The notes beneath the pieces were generated by a model. It worked only from the letters and a program-made list of their open reading frames with translations. It did no database searches and was not told where the DNA came from. This document shows, in pieces, positions 1 to 8,841 of a stretch of 64,000 nucleotides of DNA (its first letter is position 1; the number at the start of each line of letters is the position of its first letter). A program made the translations under genes and the position numbers. The stretch covers positions 62,001 through 126,000 of the forward strand of contig NZ_SWAR01000005.1 in NCBI RefSeq assembly GCF_006386545.1, written 5' to 3'. The stretch comes from Methylibium rhizosphaerae (lineage in GTDB: Bacteria > Pseudomonadota > Gammaproteobacteria > Burkholderiales > Burkholderiaceae_C).

Positions 1-1
1 C

Positions 2-421
2 ATCTACACCGACAGCTGGGACGGCTATCCGCAGGCGCGCGAACGCCTGCTGCGTTCGCTTGCCGACGCGCGTCTGGGCAACGTCACCTGCCTGGGCGGC
101 GACGTGCATCGCCATGTGGCCGCGCCGTTGCGCGTGGTGCCCAATGACGAGAGGTCGCCTGCCGTGGCGAGCGAGTTCGTCACCAGTTCGATCACCAGCC
201 GAGGTCTGTCGGAGGCTGCGAACCTGGCCCTGCGCTGGTCCAACCCGGACCTGCTGCACGCGCGCAGCGACGAACGCGGTTATGCGCTGATCGACGTCAC
301 GCCCGAGCGCCTGCACTGCGAGTTCCGCGCTGCAGCATTCCCGGTGGCCCACGCGGCCCGCCTTCACTCCCAGGCCAGCTTCGTGGTCGAGTCCGGACAC
401 GCCGGCCCCCTGCGTGCGTAA
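2..421 (+). CDS. PhoD-family alkaline phosphatase, C-terminal fragment
   Basis: The reading frame is open from base 2, so the gene starts outside the window; the last 139 codons are present and end in TAA. The fragment begins with a D-S-W-D-G-Y-P motif followed by about 20 residues and then L-G-G-D-V-H-R-H. This matches the C-terminal part of PhoD-type metallophosphatases, where the G-G-D-x-H motif supplies metal ligands. Family members are usually Tat-exported phosphodiesterase/alkaline phosphatases that release phosphate from organic esters in the periplasm. The N-terminal signal and first metal-binding motifs lie outside the window. Substrate and export route cannot be judged here. Confidence 0.8.
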   Translation: MYTDSWDGYPQARERLLRSLADARLGNVTCLGGDVHRHVAAPLRVVPNDERSPAVASEFVTSSITSRGLSEAANLALRWSNPDLLHARSDERGYALIDVTPERLHCEFRAAAFPVAHAARLHSQASFVVESGHAGPLRA

Positions 422-538
422 GACTTCACGCGGGCCGCAGATGTGCGGCGTTTGCCCCCTTATTTGTCCCCTCGCCGAGCCGACATCTGTACACACTGGG
501 TAACACATCGCTACCCGTACCCGCTGTTGGAGGTCGAC

Positions 539-757
539 ATGAAGCACGCACCGTCTACCGTCTGGTCCCATTGGCTGCAACGCCTGGGTTGGGCGCAGCG
601 TCCGATGCTCGTGGCAGACGACCCCGCGTCACTCGGCACCGCGTTCGGCCTGGAGATGAGCATGCTGCCCGACACCGGCTGCGGCTACGACGAGCTGAGC
701 CATCAGGCAGCGGGCGCGCCTCACACGGCCCCGCTGTTCAAGCGCCGCCACAGCTGA
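539..757 (+). CDS. small hypothetical protein (72 aa)
   Basis: An ATG preceded by TTGGAGGT (GGAGG about 8 bases upstream) opens a 72-codon frame. The frame stays open further upstream, but the ribosome binding site decides this start. The product begins M-K-H-A-P-S and has a tryptophan-rich N-terminus (W-S-H-W, then L-G-W). There is no signal peptide, membrane segment or motif I recognise. It lies 118 bases after the phosphatase and 50 bases before the TetR gene on the same strand. Function unknown. Confidence 0.55.
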   Translation: MKHAPSTVWSHWLQRLGWAQRPMLVADDPASLGTAFGLEMSMLPDTGCGYDELSHQAAGAPHTAPLFKRRHS

Positions 758-807
758 GGTTCGCGAGCCGGGGGCCGCGGCGACACGGCACCTAGAATCC
801 GCGGATC

Positions 808-1416
808 ATGGCTCGCGTGTCGTTTCGGGAACAGGTGTTGCGCGTCCGCGAAGACGCGATCGTTGCTTCGGTGAACCGCCTGCTCGCGGAGAAGGGCTTC
901 GAGAGCATGACGGTGGACGAGGTGGCGGCCGACGTGGGCATCGCCAAGGCGAGCCTGTACAAGCACTTCGCCTCCAAGGAAGACCTGGCCGCGGCGGCCA
1001 TGATCCGCGTGCTCGACCATGCGCTCGCGTTCATTGCGCGCTGCGAGGCCGATGGGGCCCAGTCGCCGCTCGAACGCCTGCGGGCGGTGACGCGCTGGAC
1101 CATGCAGCAGCAGCTGGCCGGCGAGATGCCGTCGCTGCCTGCGCAGAACTCCACCCTGCGCGCGGCTCTCACCGCCAACAAGATCTATCTCGACCGCCTT
1201 TTCGAAGTGAGCGACAAGCTCGGCGCCTGGATCACCGAGGCGCAGCGGCTGGGCCAGATCGACGCCAGGCTGCCGCCGGAGGTGGTGCTCTACACGCTGT
1301 TCGCGCGGGCCTGCGATCCGGTCCCGGGCTTTCTCAAGTCTGGCGGGCAGTACAGCGACGAGCAGATCGTCGAGTGGGTGCTGGCCACCTGCTTCGATGG
1401 CCTGAGGGGCGGTTAG
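808..1416 (+). CDS. TetR/AcrR family transcriptional regulator
   Basis: The 202-residue product has a typical TetR N-terminal DNA-binding domain at about residues 12-60. It includes F-E-S-M-T-V-D-E-V-A-A-D-V-G-I, then A-S-L-Y-K-H-F and S-K-E-D-L, the helix-turn-helix signature of the family. The C-terminal two thirds would be the helical ligand-binding and dimerisation domain and gives no hint of the ligand. The likely role is a ligand-relieved repressor. No obvious target is adjacent: the next gene downstream is convergent. Target and inducer are unknown. Confidence 0.9.
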   Translation: MARVSFREQVLRVREDAIVASVNRLLAEKGFESMTVDEVAADVGIAKASLYKHFASKEDLAAAAMIRVLDHALAFIARCEADGAQSPLERLRAVTRWTMQQQLAGEMPSLPAQNSTLRAALTANKIYLDRLFEVSDKLGAWITEAQRLGQIDARLPPEVVLYTLFARACDPVPGFLKSGGQYSDEQIVEWVLATCFDGLRGG

Positions 1417-1430
1417 CCAGCCCCGCTGGG

Positions 1431-1853
1431 TCAGCGCGTCACCAGCACCGGCACCTTGCATTCGGCCAGCACGCGGCTGCTCACCGAACCCATCACCAGC
1501 CCGCCCAGCGCCGAATGGCCGTGCGAGCCAAGCACCACGAGGTCGTATTTGCCGCGGGTGGCCGCCCGGGCGATGTGCTCGGGCGCATGCCCGGTCTCGA
1601 ACACGAATTCGCCGGTCATGCCGCGTTCGGCGAAGAAGTTGCGCACCGGCTTCAGCACCTTTTCGGCCTCTTCGGTGTAGTAGTCCTTGAGGAGGTCGCG
1701 GTCGAGCGCGGAGGCGGCACGCGGCGGCACCGCCGGCACAACCGTCAGCACCGTGTACTGGTGCGGTGGCCCCAGGCTCTGCTTGTGCACGGCCAGGAAA
1801 TCGAGCGTGCGCTGGGTGAATTCACTGCCATCGACGGCGACGAGGATCTTCAT
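1431..1853 (-). CDS. universal stress protein, UspA family
   Basis: The 140-residue single-domain protein starts M-K-I-L-V-A-V-D-G-S, the usual UspA beginning. I chose this ATG over one 39 bases upstream because GGGAG precedes it and because it matches the family start. Near the C-terminus it has G-S-H-G-H-S-A-L-G-G-L-V-M-G-S, which fits the G-2x-G-9x-G-S/T nucleotide-binding motif of ATP-binding Usp proteins, followed by V-P-V-L-V at the end. Cytoplasmic stress-survival role inferred from the family. It is the last gene of a leftward run with the metallophosphoesterase and SEC-C protein (63-base gap) and is convergent with the TetR gene. Confidence 0.92.
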   Translation of the reverse strand: MKILVAVDGSEFTQRTLDFLAVHKQSLGPPHQYTVLTVVPAVPPRAASALDRDLLKDYYTEEAEKVLKPVRNFFAERGMTGEFVFETGHAPEHIARAATRGKYDLVVLGSHGHSALGGLVMGSVSSRVLAECKVPVLVTR

Positions 1854-1916
1854 GCTCGGCTCCCATGGTGTGAGGGAGCCGCAGTGTGGCACGCGTGGCG
1901 GAGCCTGTCGCCGCGC

Positions 1917-2693
1917 TCAGACTTCGACCATGAAGGCGCCGTCGTATCCGTCGGTCTCGCCCTTGTGCGTGTGGCCGCGGGCGTTGCTCACCACGCGGGT
2001 GCTGCCGCCGCCGGGGTGCTCGACGCGGTAGTCGTGGCGGCAGTGCAGGTGCCCATGGATCCACAGGTCTGCAAGCGGCAGCAGGTCGTCGTCGGCATTG
2101 CAGAAGCTCGCGGTGCCCGGCTGGCCGCCATAGCGCGGATCGGCGCTGCGCAGGCTGGGACCGTAGTGCGTGATGGCGACCGTGGCATCCCACGCGCCTT
2201 CGGCGGGCCGGGCCAGTTCGTCCTTGAGCCAGCGGCGGCAGGCCAGCGACTCCTCGCGCACGGCAGCCGCGTCGAACAACGCCCCATGACGAGTGGAACG
2301 CATCACGTCGACGAAATAGCGCGCCGCACGCATCACGCGGTCGCGCCTCGCTTCGCCGAACAGGTCGAAGTCGCTCCAGCGGATGGTCGCGACAAAGCGG
2401 ATGCGTCGGCCATCGGCGCCCGTGAGCACCAGGCTCTGGCGCTCGAGCATGGTGATGCCGAGCGTCCGGCACCTGGCGCGCAACGCGGCCCAGACCTGCT
2501 CGACGTCGCGGCCGTCGAACTCGTGGTTGCCGGCGACGTAGATCACCGGCACCGGCCAGCCCGCGAATCTTTCGAGACCCGCCCAGGTGCTGTCCACGTC
2601 GCCGGCCAGCACCAGTGCCTCGGCGCCCGGCGCCGGCGCCGGGTCGAAGCTTTCGGTTTCGAGATGGAGGTCGGAGAGGACTTGCAGTCGCAT
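1917..2693 (-). CDS. calcineurin-like metallophosphoesterase
   Basis: The 258-residue protein shows the full set of calcineurin-type metal ligands in order: D-L-H near residue 8, G-D-V-D near 30, G-N-H-E near 55-60, and a C-terminal G-H-L-H. The two-metal site would hydrolyse phosphomonoesters or phosphodiesters. Homologues of this length act on nucleotides or unknown substrates, so specificity is open. The start was placed at M-R-L-Q-V-L-S-D-L-H because the phosphoesterase fold begins there. The frame continues upstream only into the neighbouring gene. It follows the SEC-C gene by 11 bases, suggesting co-transcription. Confidence 0.88.
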   Translation of the reverse strand: MRLQVLSDLHLETESFDPAPAPGAEALVLAGDVDSTWAGLERFAGWPVPVIYVAGNHEFDGRDVEQVWAALRARCRTLGITMLERQSLVLTGADGRRIRFVATIRWSDFDLFGEARRDRVMRAARYFVDVMRSTRHGALFDAAAVREESLACRRWLKDELARPAEGAWDATVAITHYGPSLRSADPRYGGQPGTASFCNADDDLLPLADLWIHGHLHCRHDYRVEHPGGGSTRVVSNARGHTHKGETDGYDGAFMVEV

Positions 2694-2704
2694 GCGGCGG
2701 CTGG

Positions 2705-3478
2705 CTACTGCGCGGAGCCGGCAGCGCCGTGGCAGAGCTTGAACTTCTTGCCGCTGCCGCAAGGGCACGGATCGTTGCGGCCCACCTTCGGCGCCTCGCG
2801 CTTGACGGTGGTGACCTTCAGCCGCTCGGCCATGCCGATCTCGTGCAGGTCGACCACGTCGAACACCAGCTGCTCGATGGCTTCGTCGAGCGAGCGCAGC
2901 GGGTGTTCCTTGTCGAGCGCCTGGGTCATCGCACGCTGGGTCTCGTCCTGCTCGGGCAGGTGACGCCACAGCGAGTCGAGCAGGTCCGGCACACCGGGCA
3001 GCCCGCGTTCCTCGAGCTGGGTGAAGTTGGCCAGGGCCCATTCGAAGCCGGCGACCCAGAAAGCCAGCCCCTCGAGCGCGGCTTTTCCTTCGAGCGACCT
3101 GCCCTGCTCGTCTTCAGGCACCGGCACGATCGGGTCGAACCAGCCTTCCTCGAGGATGGCGCGCTGCAGGGCCTCCTTGCGGCGCGTGACCAGCGTCAGC
3201 AGGCGCTCGTGCTTCGCATGGTGCCAGCCGGGCACGTCTGGGCCGAACGACGTGCTGCCGTCTGCGGCGCCGAAGATTGGCGGCAGCCACTGCGCAGGTT
3301 CCAGCGATGTGGGCTGCACCAGCACGCCGCACAGGTAGCCGTCGAGCATCACCGCATCGACGGCCTCCCAGGGCTCGGGCACAGCGGCCAGCAGGTCGTC
3401 GAGTTCGGCGATCTCGGCGTCGGTGAGGTCGCCATGGGGCAGCCTTGCGGGCTGGGCAGGTTTGTTCGGGCGGTTCAT
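2705..3478 (-). CDS. YecA/UPF0149 family protein with C-terminal SEC-C motif
   Basis: The 257-residue protein has an N-terminal UPF0149/YecA-like helical region ([15 protein letters not shown] near residue 15, then a [12 protein letters not shown] block typical of the family). It ends in a SEC-C zinc motif, [19 protein letters not shown], like that at the end of SecA. The SEC-C motif binds zinc and in SecA contacts SecB or ribosomes. The role of stand-alone YecA proteins is not settled. The start M-N-R-P-N is 16 bases downstream of the LysR stop. Longer upstream extensions run into the LysR gene. Confidence 0.88.
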   Translation of the reverse strand: MNRPNKPAQPARLPHGDLTDAEIAELDDLLAAVPEPWEAVDAVMLDGYLCGVLVQPTSLEPAQWLPPIFGAADGSTSFGPDVPGWHHAKHERLLTLVTRRKEALQRAILEEGWFDPIVPVPEDEQGRSLEGKAALEGLAFWVAGFEWALANFTQLEERGLPGVPDLLDSLWRHLPEQDETQRAMTQALDKEHPLRSLDEAIEQLVFDVVDLHEIGMAERLKVTTVKREAPKVGRNDPCPCGSGKKFKLCHGAAGSAQ

Positions 3479-3494
3479 CGACGCATTGTCGCCT

Positions 3495-4442
3495 CTAGGC
3501 CTCCGAACCCTCGGCCTGATGAGCCGCGGCGAGCACCTGCGCTCGAAGCCAGCGGTGGGCCGGGTCACGTTCGTGCCGGCGGTGCCACAGCAAGGCGACG
3601 TGGATCGGGGACAGCGCCAGCGGCAACGCGCGCAGCACGAGCTGGTCGGCATAACCGGTGGCGGCAACGAAGCGGCGCGGCAGCACGGTCAGCAGGTCGG
3701 ACTGGGTCACCACCCGGCCGGCGGTGAAGAACTGGTTCACCGTCAACACGACCCGGCGGCTGCGCTGGAGCGCAGTCAGCGCTTGGTCGACGAACCCCTG
3801 GGCCCGGCCGGAGAAACTGACCAGCAGGTGATGGGCCGCGCAGAAGTCGTCCAGCGAAAGCTCGTGCAGCTGAGCCAATGGGTGGCCCCGGCGCATGACG
3901 CAGACGTATTCGCTGTCGTACAGCCGGGTGTGCGCGATCGCGGCGTCCGACCCCTGCGCAACCAGCGTGGCCATCACGTCGGGGAAATAGCCCAGGGCCA
4001 TGTCGGCCTCGCCATGCTCGAGCAGCGGGCGCGGATCCCGGGTTGTCAGCGGCAGCACGCGGAGGTTCGCCAGCGACTGCTGGCCTTCGAGCCCCCCGAT
4101 GAGGGCCGGCATCATCAGCACGGCGGTCGCATCTGCCATGGCCAGCCTGAAGGTATGGGACTGGCGACGCGGATCGTAGGCCTGCGGATCCAGCGCCTCG
4201 CGCAGCTGCGCCAGCGCGGCTCTCACCTCAGGCCACAAGGTCTCGGCTCGTGGTGTCGGCTTGACACCGAACGCTGCACGAGTGAGCAGTTCCTCACCCA
4301 CCGCTTCGCGCAAGCGCTTGAGCGCATTGCTGACGGCCGGCTGGGTCATCGCCAGCTGTTCGGCGGCACGGGTGAGGTTGCGCTCGGCCATCACGGCGTC
4401 GAAAACACGCAACAGGTTCAAGTCGAGTGTGCGGAAGTTCAT
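3495..4442 (-). CDS. LysR-type transcriptional regulator
   Basis: The 315-residue protein begins [14 protein letters not shown] and has the LysR winged helix at residues 5-65 (N-L-T-R-A-A-E-Q-L, then [13 protein letters not shown]). A periplasmic-binding-protein-like effector domain fills the rest. The D-L-N-L-L-R-V-F start resembles the NodD/LinR-type subgroup, whose members often respond to aromatic compounds; that is a family hint only. It is transcribed divergently from two small genes. A perfect TTGATAT-N11-ATATCAA palindrome lies 8 bases upstream of its start. This fits the T-N11-A sites of the family and suggests autoregulation and control of the small genes. Confidence 0.93.
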   Translation of the reverse strand: MNFRTLDLNLLRVFDAVMAERNLTRAAEQLAMTQPAVSNALKRLREAVGEELLTRAAFGVKPTPRAETLWPEVRAALAQLREALDPQAYDPRRQSHTFRLAMADATAVLMMPALIGGLEGQQSLANLRVLPLTTRDPRPLLEHGEADMALGYFPDVMATLVAQGSDAAIAHTRLYDSEYVCVMRRGHPLAQLHELSLDDFCAAHHLLVSFSGRAQGFVDQALTALQRSRRVVLTVNQFFTAGRVVTQSDLLTVLPRRFVAATGYADQLVLRALPLALSPIHVALLWHRRHERDPAHRWLRAQVLAAAHQAEGSEA

Positions 4443-4450
4443 GAAGGGCG

Positions 4451-4475
4451 TTGATATTCACAACAGTGATATCAA
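4451..4475. promoter_or_regulatory. LysR-type operator candidate (TTGATAT-N11-ATATCAA)
   Basis: A perfect 7-bp inverted repeat with an 11-bp spacer lies between the LysR gene and the divergent small genes. T-N11-A within interrupted dyads is the standard LysR recognition form. A second, weaker dyad (AATGA-N10-TCATT) follows at 4474-4493. This is the most AT-rich stretch of the neighbourhood, consistent with a shared divergent promoter. Confidence 0.6.
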
Positions 4476-4567
4476 TGATTCACAAGATTCATTGGGCGGC
4501 ATAGGGGTTATCCCTTACATTGGCGGCTCGGAGCAGAAACAAGGCGCTCCGATTGAAAGGAAACACC

Positions 4568-4840
4568 ATGTCGACCATCACCGTGCAAACCCGCCCCCTG
4601 CCGACCCAAGCGCCGCGTGGCGCCCGCTGGGCCGCCGCAGCCTTTGCGGCCGTGTGGAATGCGCTGGTCACCGTCGGCCACCGCCGCGCTCAACGCGACT
4701 TGCTGGCCACGGCCCGCGCGATGGAGCTGAGCTCCCCTGCACTCGCCCAGGAACTGCGCGCCGCGGCTGCTCGCGCCGGCGAGAACCTGGCCGATGACCT
4801 GCGCTTCGGCGCTCGCCTGGCCGGTCGCAGCCAGGACTGA
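4568..4840 (+). CDS. small hypothetical protein (90 aa), first of a tandem pair
   Basis: The start ATG is preceded by GAAAGGAAACACC, a good ribosome binding site, and lies 125 bases from the divergent LysR start. The protein begins M-S-T-I-T-V and has an alanine-rich, weakly hydrophobic segment at about residues 18-35. It ends with an amphipathic helix containing L-A-Q-E-L-R-A-A-A-A-R. The next gene has the same start (M-S-T-L-T-F), similar length and a matching C-terminal block (Y-A-A-D-L-R-A-A-A-D), so the two are probably diverged paralogues. No family recognised. Position suggests LysR control. Confidence 0.7.
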   Translation: MSTITVQTRPLPTQAPRGARWAAAAFAAVWNALVTVGHRRAQRDLLATARAMELSSPALAQELRAAAARAGENLADDLRFGARLAGRSQD

Positions 4841-4868
4841 ACGAATTTCTTGATAGATCGGATACGAG

Positions 4869-5126
4869 ATGAGCACCCTGACCTTCACCACCATCCCGCG
4901 CGGCGCCGCTCCGCTGGCCTCCCTGGTGGCCGCGGTCTACCTGTGGGCGCGCAAGCGCCTGTCGGCGGAAGACCGCCAGCAACGCGCCCAGCGGGCAGCG
5001 GAACGGCTGCGCGCCTGGGCCTCGCAGTACGAAGCGAGCCAGCCGAGCTATGCCGCCGACCTGCGCGCCGCGGCTGACATGCACGACCGGCTGATCGAGC
5101 GCAGCGTGCGCACCACCCAGTCGTAA
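4869..5126 (+). CDS. small hypothetical protein (85 aa), second of a tandem pair
   Basis: This 85-codon gene starts 28 bases after its neighbour and ends just before a strong terminator, so the two form a short operon. After M-S-T-L-T-F it has P-R-G-A and a short hydrophobic stretch at residues 14-27 (L-A-S-L-V-A-A-V-Y-L-W-A). A strongly charged helical region rich in R, Q and A follows (residues 28-75). The block S-Q-P-S-Y-A-A-D-L-R-A-A-A-D matches S-S-P-A-L-A-Q-E-L-R-A-A-A-A in the first protein. No known domain. It may be membrane-associated by its N-terminal third. Confidence 0.7.
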   Translation: MSTLTFTTIPRGAAPLASLVAAVYLWARKRLSAEDRQQRAQRAAERLRAWASQYEASQPSYAADLRAAADMHDRLIERSVRTTQS

Positions 5127-5143
5127 GTCGACCGCCGAAGACG

Positions 5144-5177
5144 AAAAAAGCCCGCAACAGCGGGCTTTTTGTTTTTT
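5144..5177. terminator. bidirectional rho-independent terminator
   Basis: AAAAAGCCCGC and GCGGGCTTTTT form a perfect 11-bp stem with an AACA loop, followed by TTTTGTTTTTT-like sequence on the plus strand and A-rich sequence on the other side. It lies between the convergent small-gene operon and pckG and should serve both. Confidence 0.9.
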
Positions 5178-5197
5178 GAGCGTTCGCCCCCGGCCGG

Positions 5198-7063
5198 TCA
5201 GGCAGCCAGCCGCTCCTCGATACGGGCCTTGGTGGCGGTCAGGTCGGCCGGCAGGTGGAAAGCCAGTTGCTGGAACAGCTCGGCATGCAGCTTCAGCTCC
5301 TGCTGCCAGGCCGCCTTGTCGATGCCGATGACGCTGTCGTACTGCGCAGGCGAGAAGTCCAGGCCGTTCCACTGTAGGTCTTCATAGCGCGGGCTCACGC
5401 CGAACACGTGCTCGGCGCCCTGCGCACGACCTTCCACCCGCTCGAGCATCCACTTCAGCACGCGCATGTTTTCGCCGTAACCCGGCCACACGAACTTGCC
5501 GTCGGCGCCCTTGCGGAACCAGTTGACGCAGTAGATCTTGGGCAGCCTTGCGCCGCCGGCTTCGAGCTTCTTCCCGAGATCCAGCCAGTGCTGGAAATAG
5601 TCGCTCATGTTGTAGCCGGCAAACGGCAACATCGCGAACGGGTCGCGGCGCACCACGCCCTGCTGGCCAGCTGCGGCAGCGGTGGTTTCCGAGCCCATGG
5701 TCGCAGCCATGTAGACGCCTTCCACCCAGTTGCGGGCCTCGGTCACCAGCGGCACGGTGGTCGAACGACGGCCGCCGAAGATGAAGGCATCGATCGCCAC
5801 ACCCGCAGGGTTGTCCCACTCGGGATCGAGCACCGGGTTGTTGGTCGCGGCCACGGTGAAGCGGGCGTTCGGATGGGCGGCCTTGGCGCCGGTTTCCTTC
5901 GCAATGGCGGGCGTCCAGTCCTTGCCCTGCCAGTCGATGCAGTGGGCCGGCGGCACGTCGGTCATGCCTTCCCACCACACGTCGCCGTCATCGGTGAGCG
6001 CCACGTTCGTGAAGATCACGTCGCGCTTCAGGCTGGCCATGCAGTTGGGGTTGGTCTTGTCGTTGGTACCGGGGGCCACGCCGAAGTAGCCTGCCTCGGG
6101 GTTGATGGCATACAGGCGACCGTCCTTGCCGGGCTTGATCCAGGCGATGTCGTCGCCGATGGTCGTGACCTTCCAGCCTTCGAAGCCTGAAGGCGGGATC
6201 AGCATCGCGAAGTTGGTTTTGCCGCAGGCGCTCGGAAAGGCGGCGGCCACGTGATGTTTCCGGCCGTCGGGGCTCTGCACCCCCAGCACCAGCATGTGCT
6301 CGGCCAGCCAACCCTGGTCGCGGCCCATGGTGGAAGCAATGCGCAGGGCGAAGCACTTCTTGCCCAGCAGCGCGTTGCCGCCGTAGCCGGAGCCGTAGCT
6401 CCAGATCTCGTGCGTCTCGGGGTAGTGGACGATGTACTTGGTCTTGTTGCAGGGCCAGCTCACGTCCTTCTGGCCGGGCTCGATCGGCGCACCCACGGTG
6501 TGAACACAGGGCACGAAGTCGCCGTCCTCCCCCAGCACGTCGAGCACCGCGCGGCCCATGCGGGTCATGATGCGCATGTTCACGGCGACGTAGGGGCTGT
6601 CGGAGAGTTCGACGCCGATGTGCGCGATCGGAGAACCGAGCGGCCCCATCGAGAACGGCACCACATACAGCGTGCGGCCGCGCATGCTCCCGCGGAACAG
6701 GGCATTCGGCCCGGTCTGCAGCAACGCGCGCATCTCGGCCGGATCCATCCAGTTGTTGGTCGGGCCCGCGTCTTCCTTCTTCTTCGAGCAGATGTAGGTG
6801 CGGTCTTCGACGCGAGCGACGTCGCTCGGATCGCTGCAGGCGAGGTAGCTGTTCGGGCGCAGCTCCGGGTTGAGTTTCTTGAAGGTACCGGCCTTCACCA
6901 GTTGCGCACACAGGCGGTCGTATTCGGCCTGGCTGCCGTCACACCAGTAGACCTCCTGGGCTTCGGTCAGCGCGGCGACCTCGGCCACCCAGTTGATCAG
7001 GCGTGCGTGTTTGACGTAGGCGGGCGTGTTCAGGCGCAGCCCTTCCAGAACGGGTCGGTTCAT
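5198..7063 (-). CDS. pckG: phosphoenolpyruvate carboxykinase (GTP)
   Basis: The 621-residue protein matches GTP-dependent PEPCK in length and motifs. It has the P-loop [11 protein letters not shown] at about residues 274-284 with the active-site cysteine of the GTP class, [13 protein letters not shown] near 225-237, and the conserved start region with N-W-V-A-E-V. The enzyme converts oxaloacetate and GTP to phosphoenolpyruvate, CO2 and GDP, the entry step of gluconeogenesis, in the cytoplasm. It is monocistronic, ending at the bidirectional terminator. The upstream region carries several inverted repeats, suggesting regulation by carbon source. Confidence 0.97.
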   Translation of the reverse strand: MNRPVLEGLRLNTPAYVKHARLINWVAEVAALTEAQEVYWCDGSQAEYDRLCAQLVKAGTFKKLNPELRPNSYLACSDPSDVARVEDRTYICSKKKEDAGPTNNWMDPAEMRALLQTGPNALFRGSMRGRTLYVVPFSMGPLGSPIAHIGVELSDSPYVAVNMRIMTRMGRAVLDVLGEDGDFVPCVHTVGAPIEPGQKDVSWPCNKTKYIVHYPETHEIWSYGSGYGGNALLGKKCFALRIASTMGRDQGWLAEHMLVLGVQSPDGRKHHVAAAFPSACGKTNFAMLIPPSGFEGWKVTTIGDDIAWIKPGKDGRLYAINPEAGYFGVAPGTNDKTNPNCMASLKRDVIFTNVALTDDGDVWWEGMTDVPPAHCIDWQGKDWTPAIAKETGAKAAHPNARFTVAATNNPVLDPEWDNPAGVAIDAFIFGGRRSTTVPLVTEARNWVEGVYMAATMGSETTAAAAGQQGVVRRDPFAMLPFAGYNMSDYFQHWLDLGKKLEAGGARLPKIYCVNWFRKGADGKFVWPGYGENMRVLKWMLERVEGRAQGAEHVFGVSPRYEDLQWNGLDFSPAQYDSVIGIDKAAWQQELKLHAELFQQLAFHLPADLTATKARIEERLAA

Positions 7064-7095
7064 CGCAAAACTCCAAAGTTGAATCGGGATCTCGG

Positions 7096-7235
7096 CAACC
7101 CGCGGATGGCGTGTTCACGGGTTGTCGGCATCCCGCTCATCAATGAGCGGCGAGGCCTTTGGGGCGATGAGTTTAGGACTGCGGCCCCCAGGTTACCCCC
7201 GGGTTACATGCGCCTTTTGCATAGGCTGATGCAAA
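7096..7235 (-). promoter_or_regulatory. structured region upstream of pckG
   Basis: Within the 279-base gap before pckG there are three inverted repeats: CAACCCG/CGGGTTG (7096-7102 and 7118-7124), CCGCTCA-TCAA-TGAGCGG (7133-7150), and TTTGCAT-AGGCTG-ATGCAAA (7216-7235). The first two are near the gene and could form RNA hairpins in its leader. The last, in an AT-rich patch, looks like a protein operator of about 20 bp. The region also holds the start side of the divergent 7343 gene. Confidence 0.5.
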
Positions 7236-7342
7236 GAAGCTTTGTGCTGGGGGTGGGACTGAAGATCCAAGGCCCCTGTTTTGCGACGCAGTTCCGGCAA
7301 ACGCCGTGCGCGGCCGTGGCCAGGTGAGCGAGTCCTCTTAAG

Positions 7343-8248
7343 ATGCACGGCGCCATGTCTGGATTCCTCCCCCCCATCGACCTTCGGCGCCGAAAGCTGC
7401 TGGGCGCCGCCGCCTCCTGCCTCGCCTGGGCGGGCAGCGCACAGGCGCAGCAGCGCCGCCCGCAGACCGACCCCTTGCTCGTGGGGGTGGAAGCCGCGCT
7501 GATGGCTTCGGGCCTCGCGCCCCGCCTTCGGGAAGCGGTCGCCCGCGACACCGGCATTGCCATCCAGCTGACTGCAGCCGCCAGCGGCGACCTGCTGCCG
7601 CGGCTCGAGCGTGGCGACCTGGACGTGGCGATCACCCAGGCACCCGACGCCGAGCTGTCGCTCGACAGGCAGGGCCTCATCCACGACCGGCAACTCATCG
7701 CGATCGGCGAGTACGTGCTGGCAGGCCCCGCCGCCTGGGCCCGGCCACCGAAGCCGGTCAAGCCGGTGAAGGGCAAGCCGCCCGAACCGCCGGCTCCCAG
7801 CGACCCGGCCGGCATCCGTGGACTCAACGACGCCGCGGCTGCGCTCATCCGCATCGCGGAAGCGGGCGCCCGCGGTGAATGCAGCTTCATCGCCACCGGT
7901 GAGGCGAGCGGGACCCGCTATGCGGAAGCGGCCCTGTGGAAGGCCGCAGGTCCCAAGCCCTTCGGCCCCTGGCTGCGCACGGCCGGCCCGGGCCCCCGCG
8001 CCGCCCTGGACCTCGCCCGCGAGACCGGCGCTTACGTGCTGGTCGAGCGCGGCCTGCTGGTGGCAGCCGGCACCGGCATGGCCGCGCTGGTAAGCGGCGA
8101 CGCGCGCATGGCCGCCGAATACCGGGCCATGCGTTCGTTCCGCGTGAACCACCCCGCCGGCAAGCTTTTCATCGGCTGGCTGGCCGGCCCCAACGGCCGC
8201 GCTGTCGTGGGCCGCTACGGCAACTACCGCGTGGCGCCCAAGGCATGA
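7343..8248 (+). CDS. TupA-like tungstate/molybdate substrate-binding protein (orphan)
   Basis: The 301-residue protein begins with a signal peptide that carries R-R-R-K-L-L before a hydrophobic stretch and A-Q-A, suggesting Tat export. An ATG 12 bases downstream is also possible. The mature part resembles extracellular solute-binding proteins of the TupA tungstate group, with A-A-A-S-G-D-L-L-P-R-L-E-R-G-D-L-D-V-A-I-T-Q near residue 80 and a G-E-A-S-G-T-R motif near 190. A proline/lysine-rich insert (K-P-V-K-P-V-K-G-K-P-P) interrupts the domain near residue 135. No permease or ATPase gene is adjacent. Its stop overlaps the start of a MOSC gene, which strengthens a molybdenum/tungsten link, though ligand is inferred. 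Confidence 0.7.
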   Translation: MHGAMSGFLPPIDLRRRKLLGAAASCLAWAGSAQAQQRRPQTDPLLVGVEAALMASGLAPRLREAVARDTGIAIQLTAAASGDLLPRLERGDLDVAITQAPDAELSLDRQGLIHDRQLIAIGEYVLAGPAAWARPPKPVKPVKGKPPEPPAPSDPAGIRGLNDAAAALIRIAEAGARGECSFIATGEASGTRYAEAALWKAAGPKPFGPWLRTAGPGPRAALDLARETGAYVLVERGLLVAAGTGMAALVSGDARMAAEYRAMRSFRVNHPAGKLFIGWLAGPNGRAVVGRYGNYRVAPKA

Positions 8249-8817
8249 CGCGCAAGGTTCTGTCCGTCAATGTCGCCACGGCCCGGCCTTTGGCCGCGAA
8301 GGGGCGTACGGTGCAAAGCGCCATCGGCAAGCGCGCCGCCGAAGGTCGCGTGGACATGCGCCCGCTCGGCCTGGCTGGCGACGAGCAGGCCGACTTGAGC
8401 GTCCATGGCGGGCTGGCCAAGGCGGTGTATGCCTACCCCAGCGAGCACTACGGCTTCTGGCAGACCGTGCGCGGCCAGGCACGGGTGGCCCTGTGGGACG
8501 AAGCCCTGCCGTTCGGTTTTGTCGGCGAGAACCTGTCGATCACCGGGCTCACCGAGGACCAGGCCTGGATCGGCGACGTGCTGCGCTTTCCGCACTGCAC
8601 GCTGGCGGTCAGCGAGCCGCGCTTCCCCTGCTTCAAGTTCGAGGCCGTGATGGGCTTCCCGCAGGCGGCAAAGCTGATGGTGCAGTCCGGCTATTGCGGT
8701 TTCTATCTCTCGGTGCGCGAGGCGGGCAGCATCGCCGCGGGCGAAACCTACGAGCTCATTGCCGGCCCGCGTGAAGTGGGCGTGCGCGAGCTGTTCCAGG
8801 CGCGCATGAAGCGCTGA
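8245..8817 (+). CDS. MOSC domain-containing protein
   Basis: The 190-residue protein overlaps the preceding stop as ATGA. It has the MOSC layout: K-R-A-A-E-G-R-V-D-M-R-P-L-G-L-A-G-D-E-Q-A-D-L at residues 29-51, H-G-G-L-A-K-A-V-Y-A-Y, F-G-F-V-G-E-N-L near 90, and the conserved cysteine in R-F-P-C-F-K-F near residue 130. MOSC proteins bind molybdenum cofactor or are predicted sulphur carriers; this size resembles YiiM, which reduces N-hydroxylated compounds. Translational coupling to the tungstate-binding-like gene suggests a joint role. Exact substrate unknown. Confidence 0.87.
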   Translation: MTRKVLSVNVATARPLAAKGRTVQSAIGKRAAEGRVDMRPLGLAGDEQADLSVHGGLAKAVYAYPSEHYGFWQTVRGQARVALWDEALPFGFVGENLSITGLTEDQAWIGDVLRFPHCTLAVSEPRFPCFKFEAVMGFPQAAKLMVQSGYCGFYLSVREAGSIAAGETYELIAGPREVGVRELFQARMKR

Positions 8818-8841
8818 GCACACGCTCCTTCGCATCCCGGC

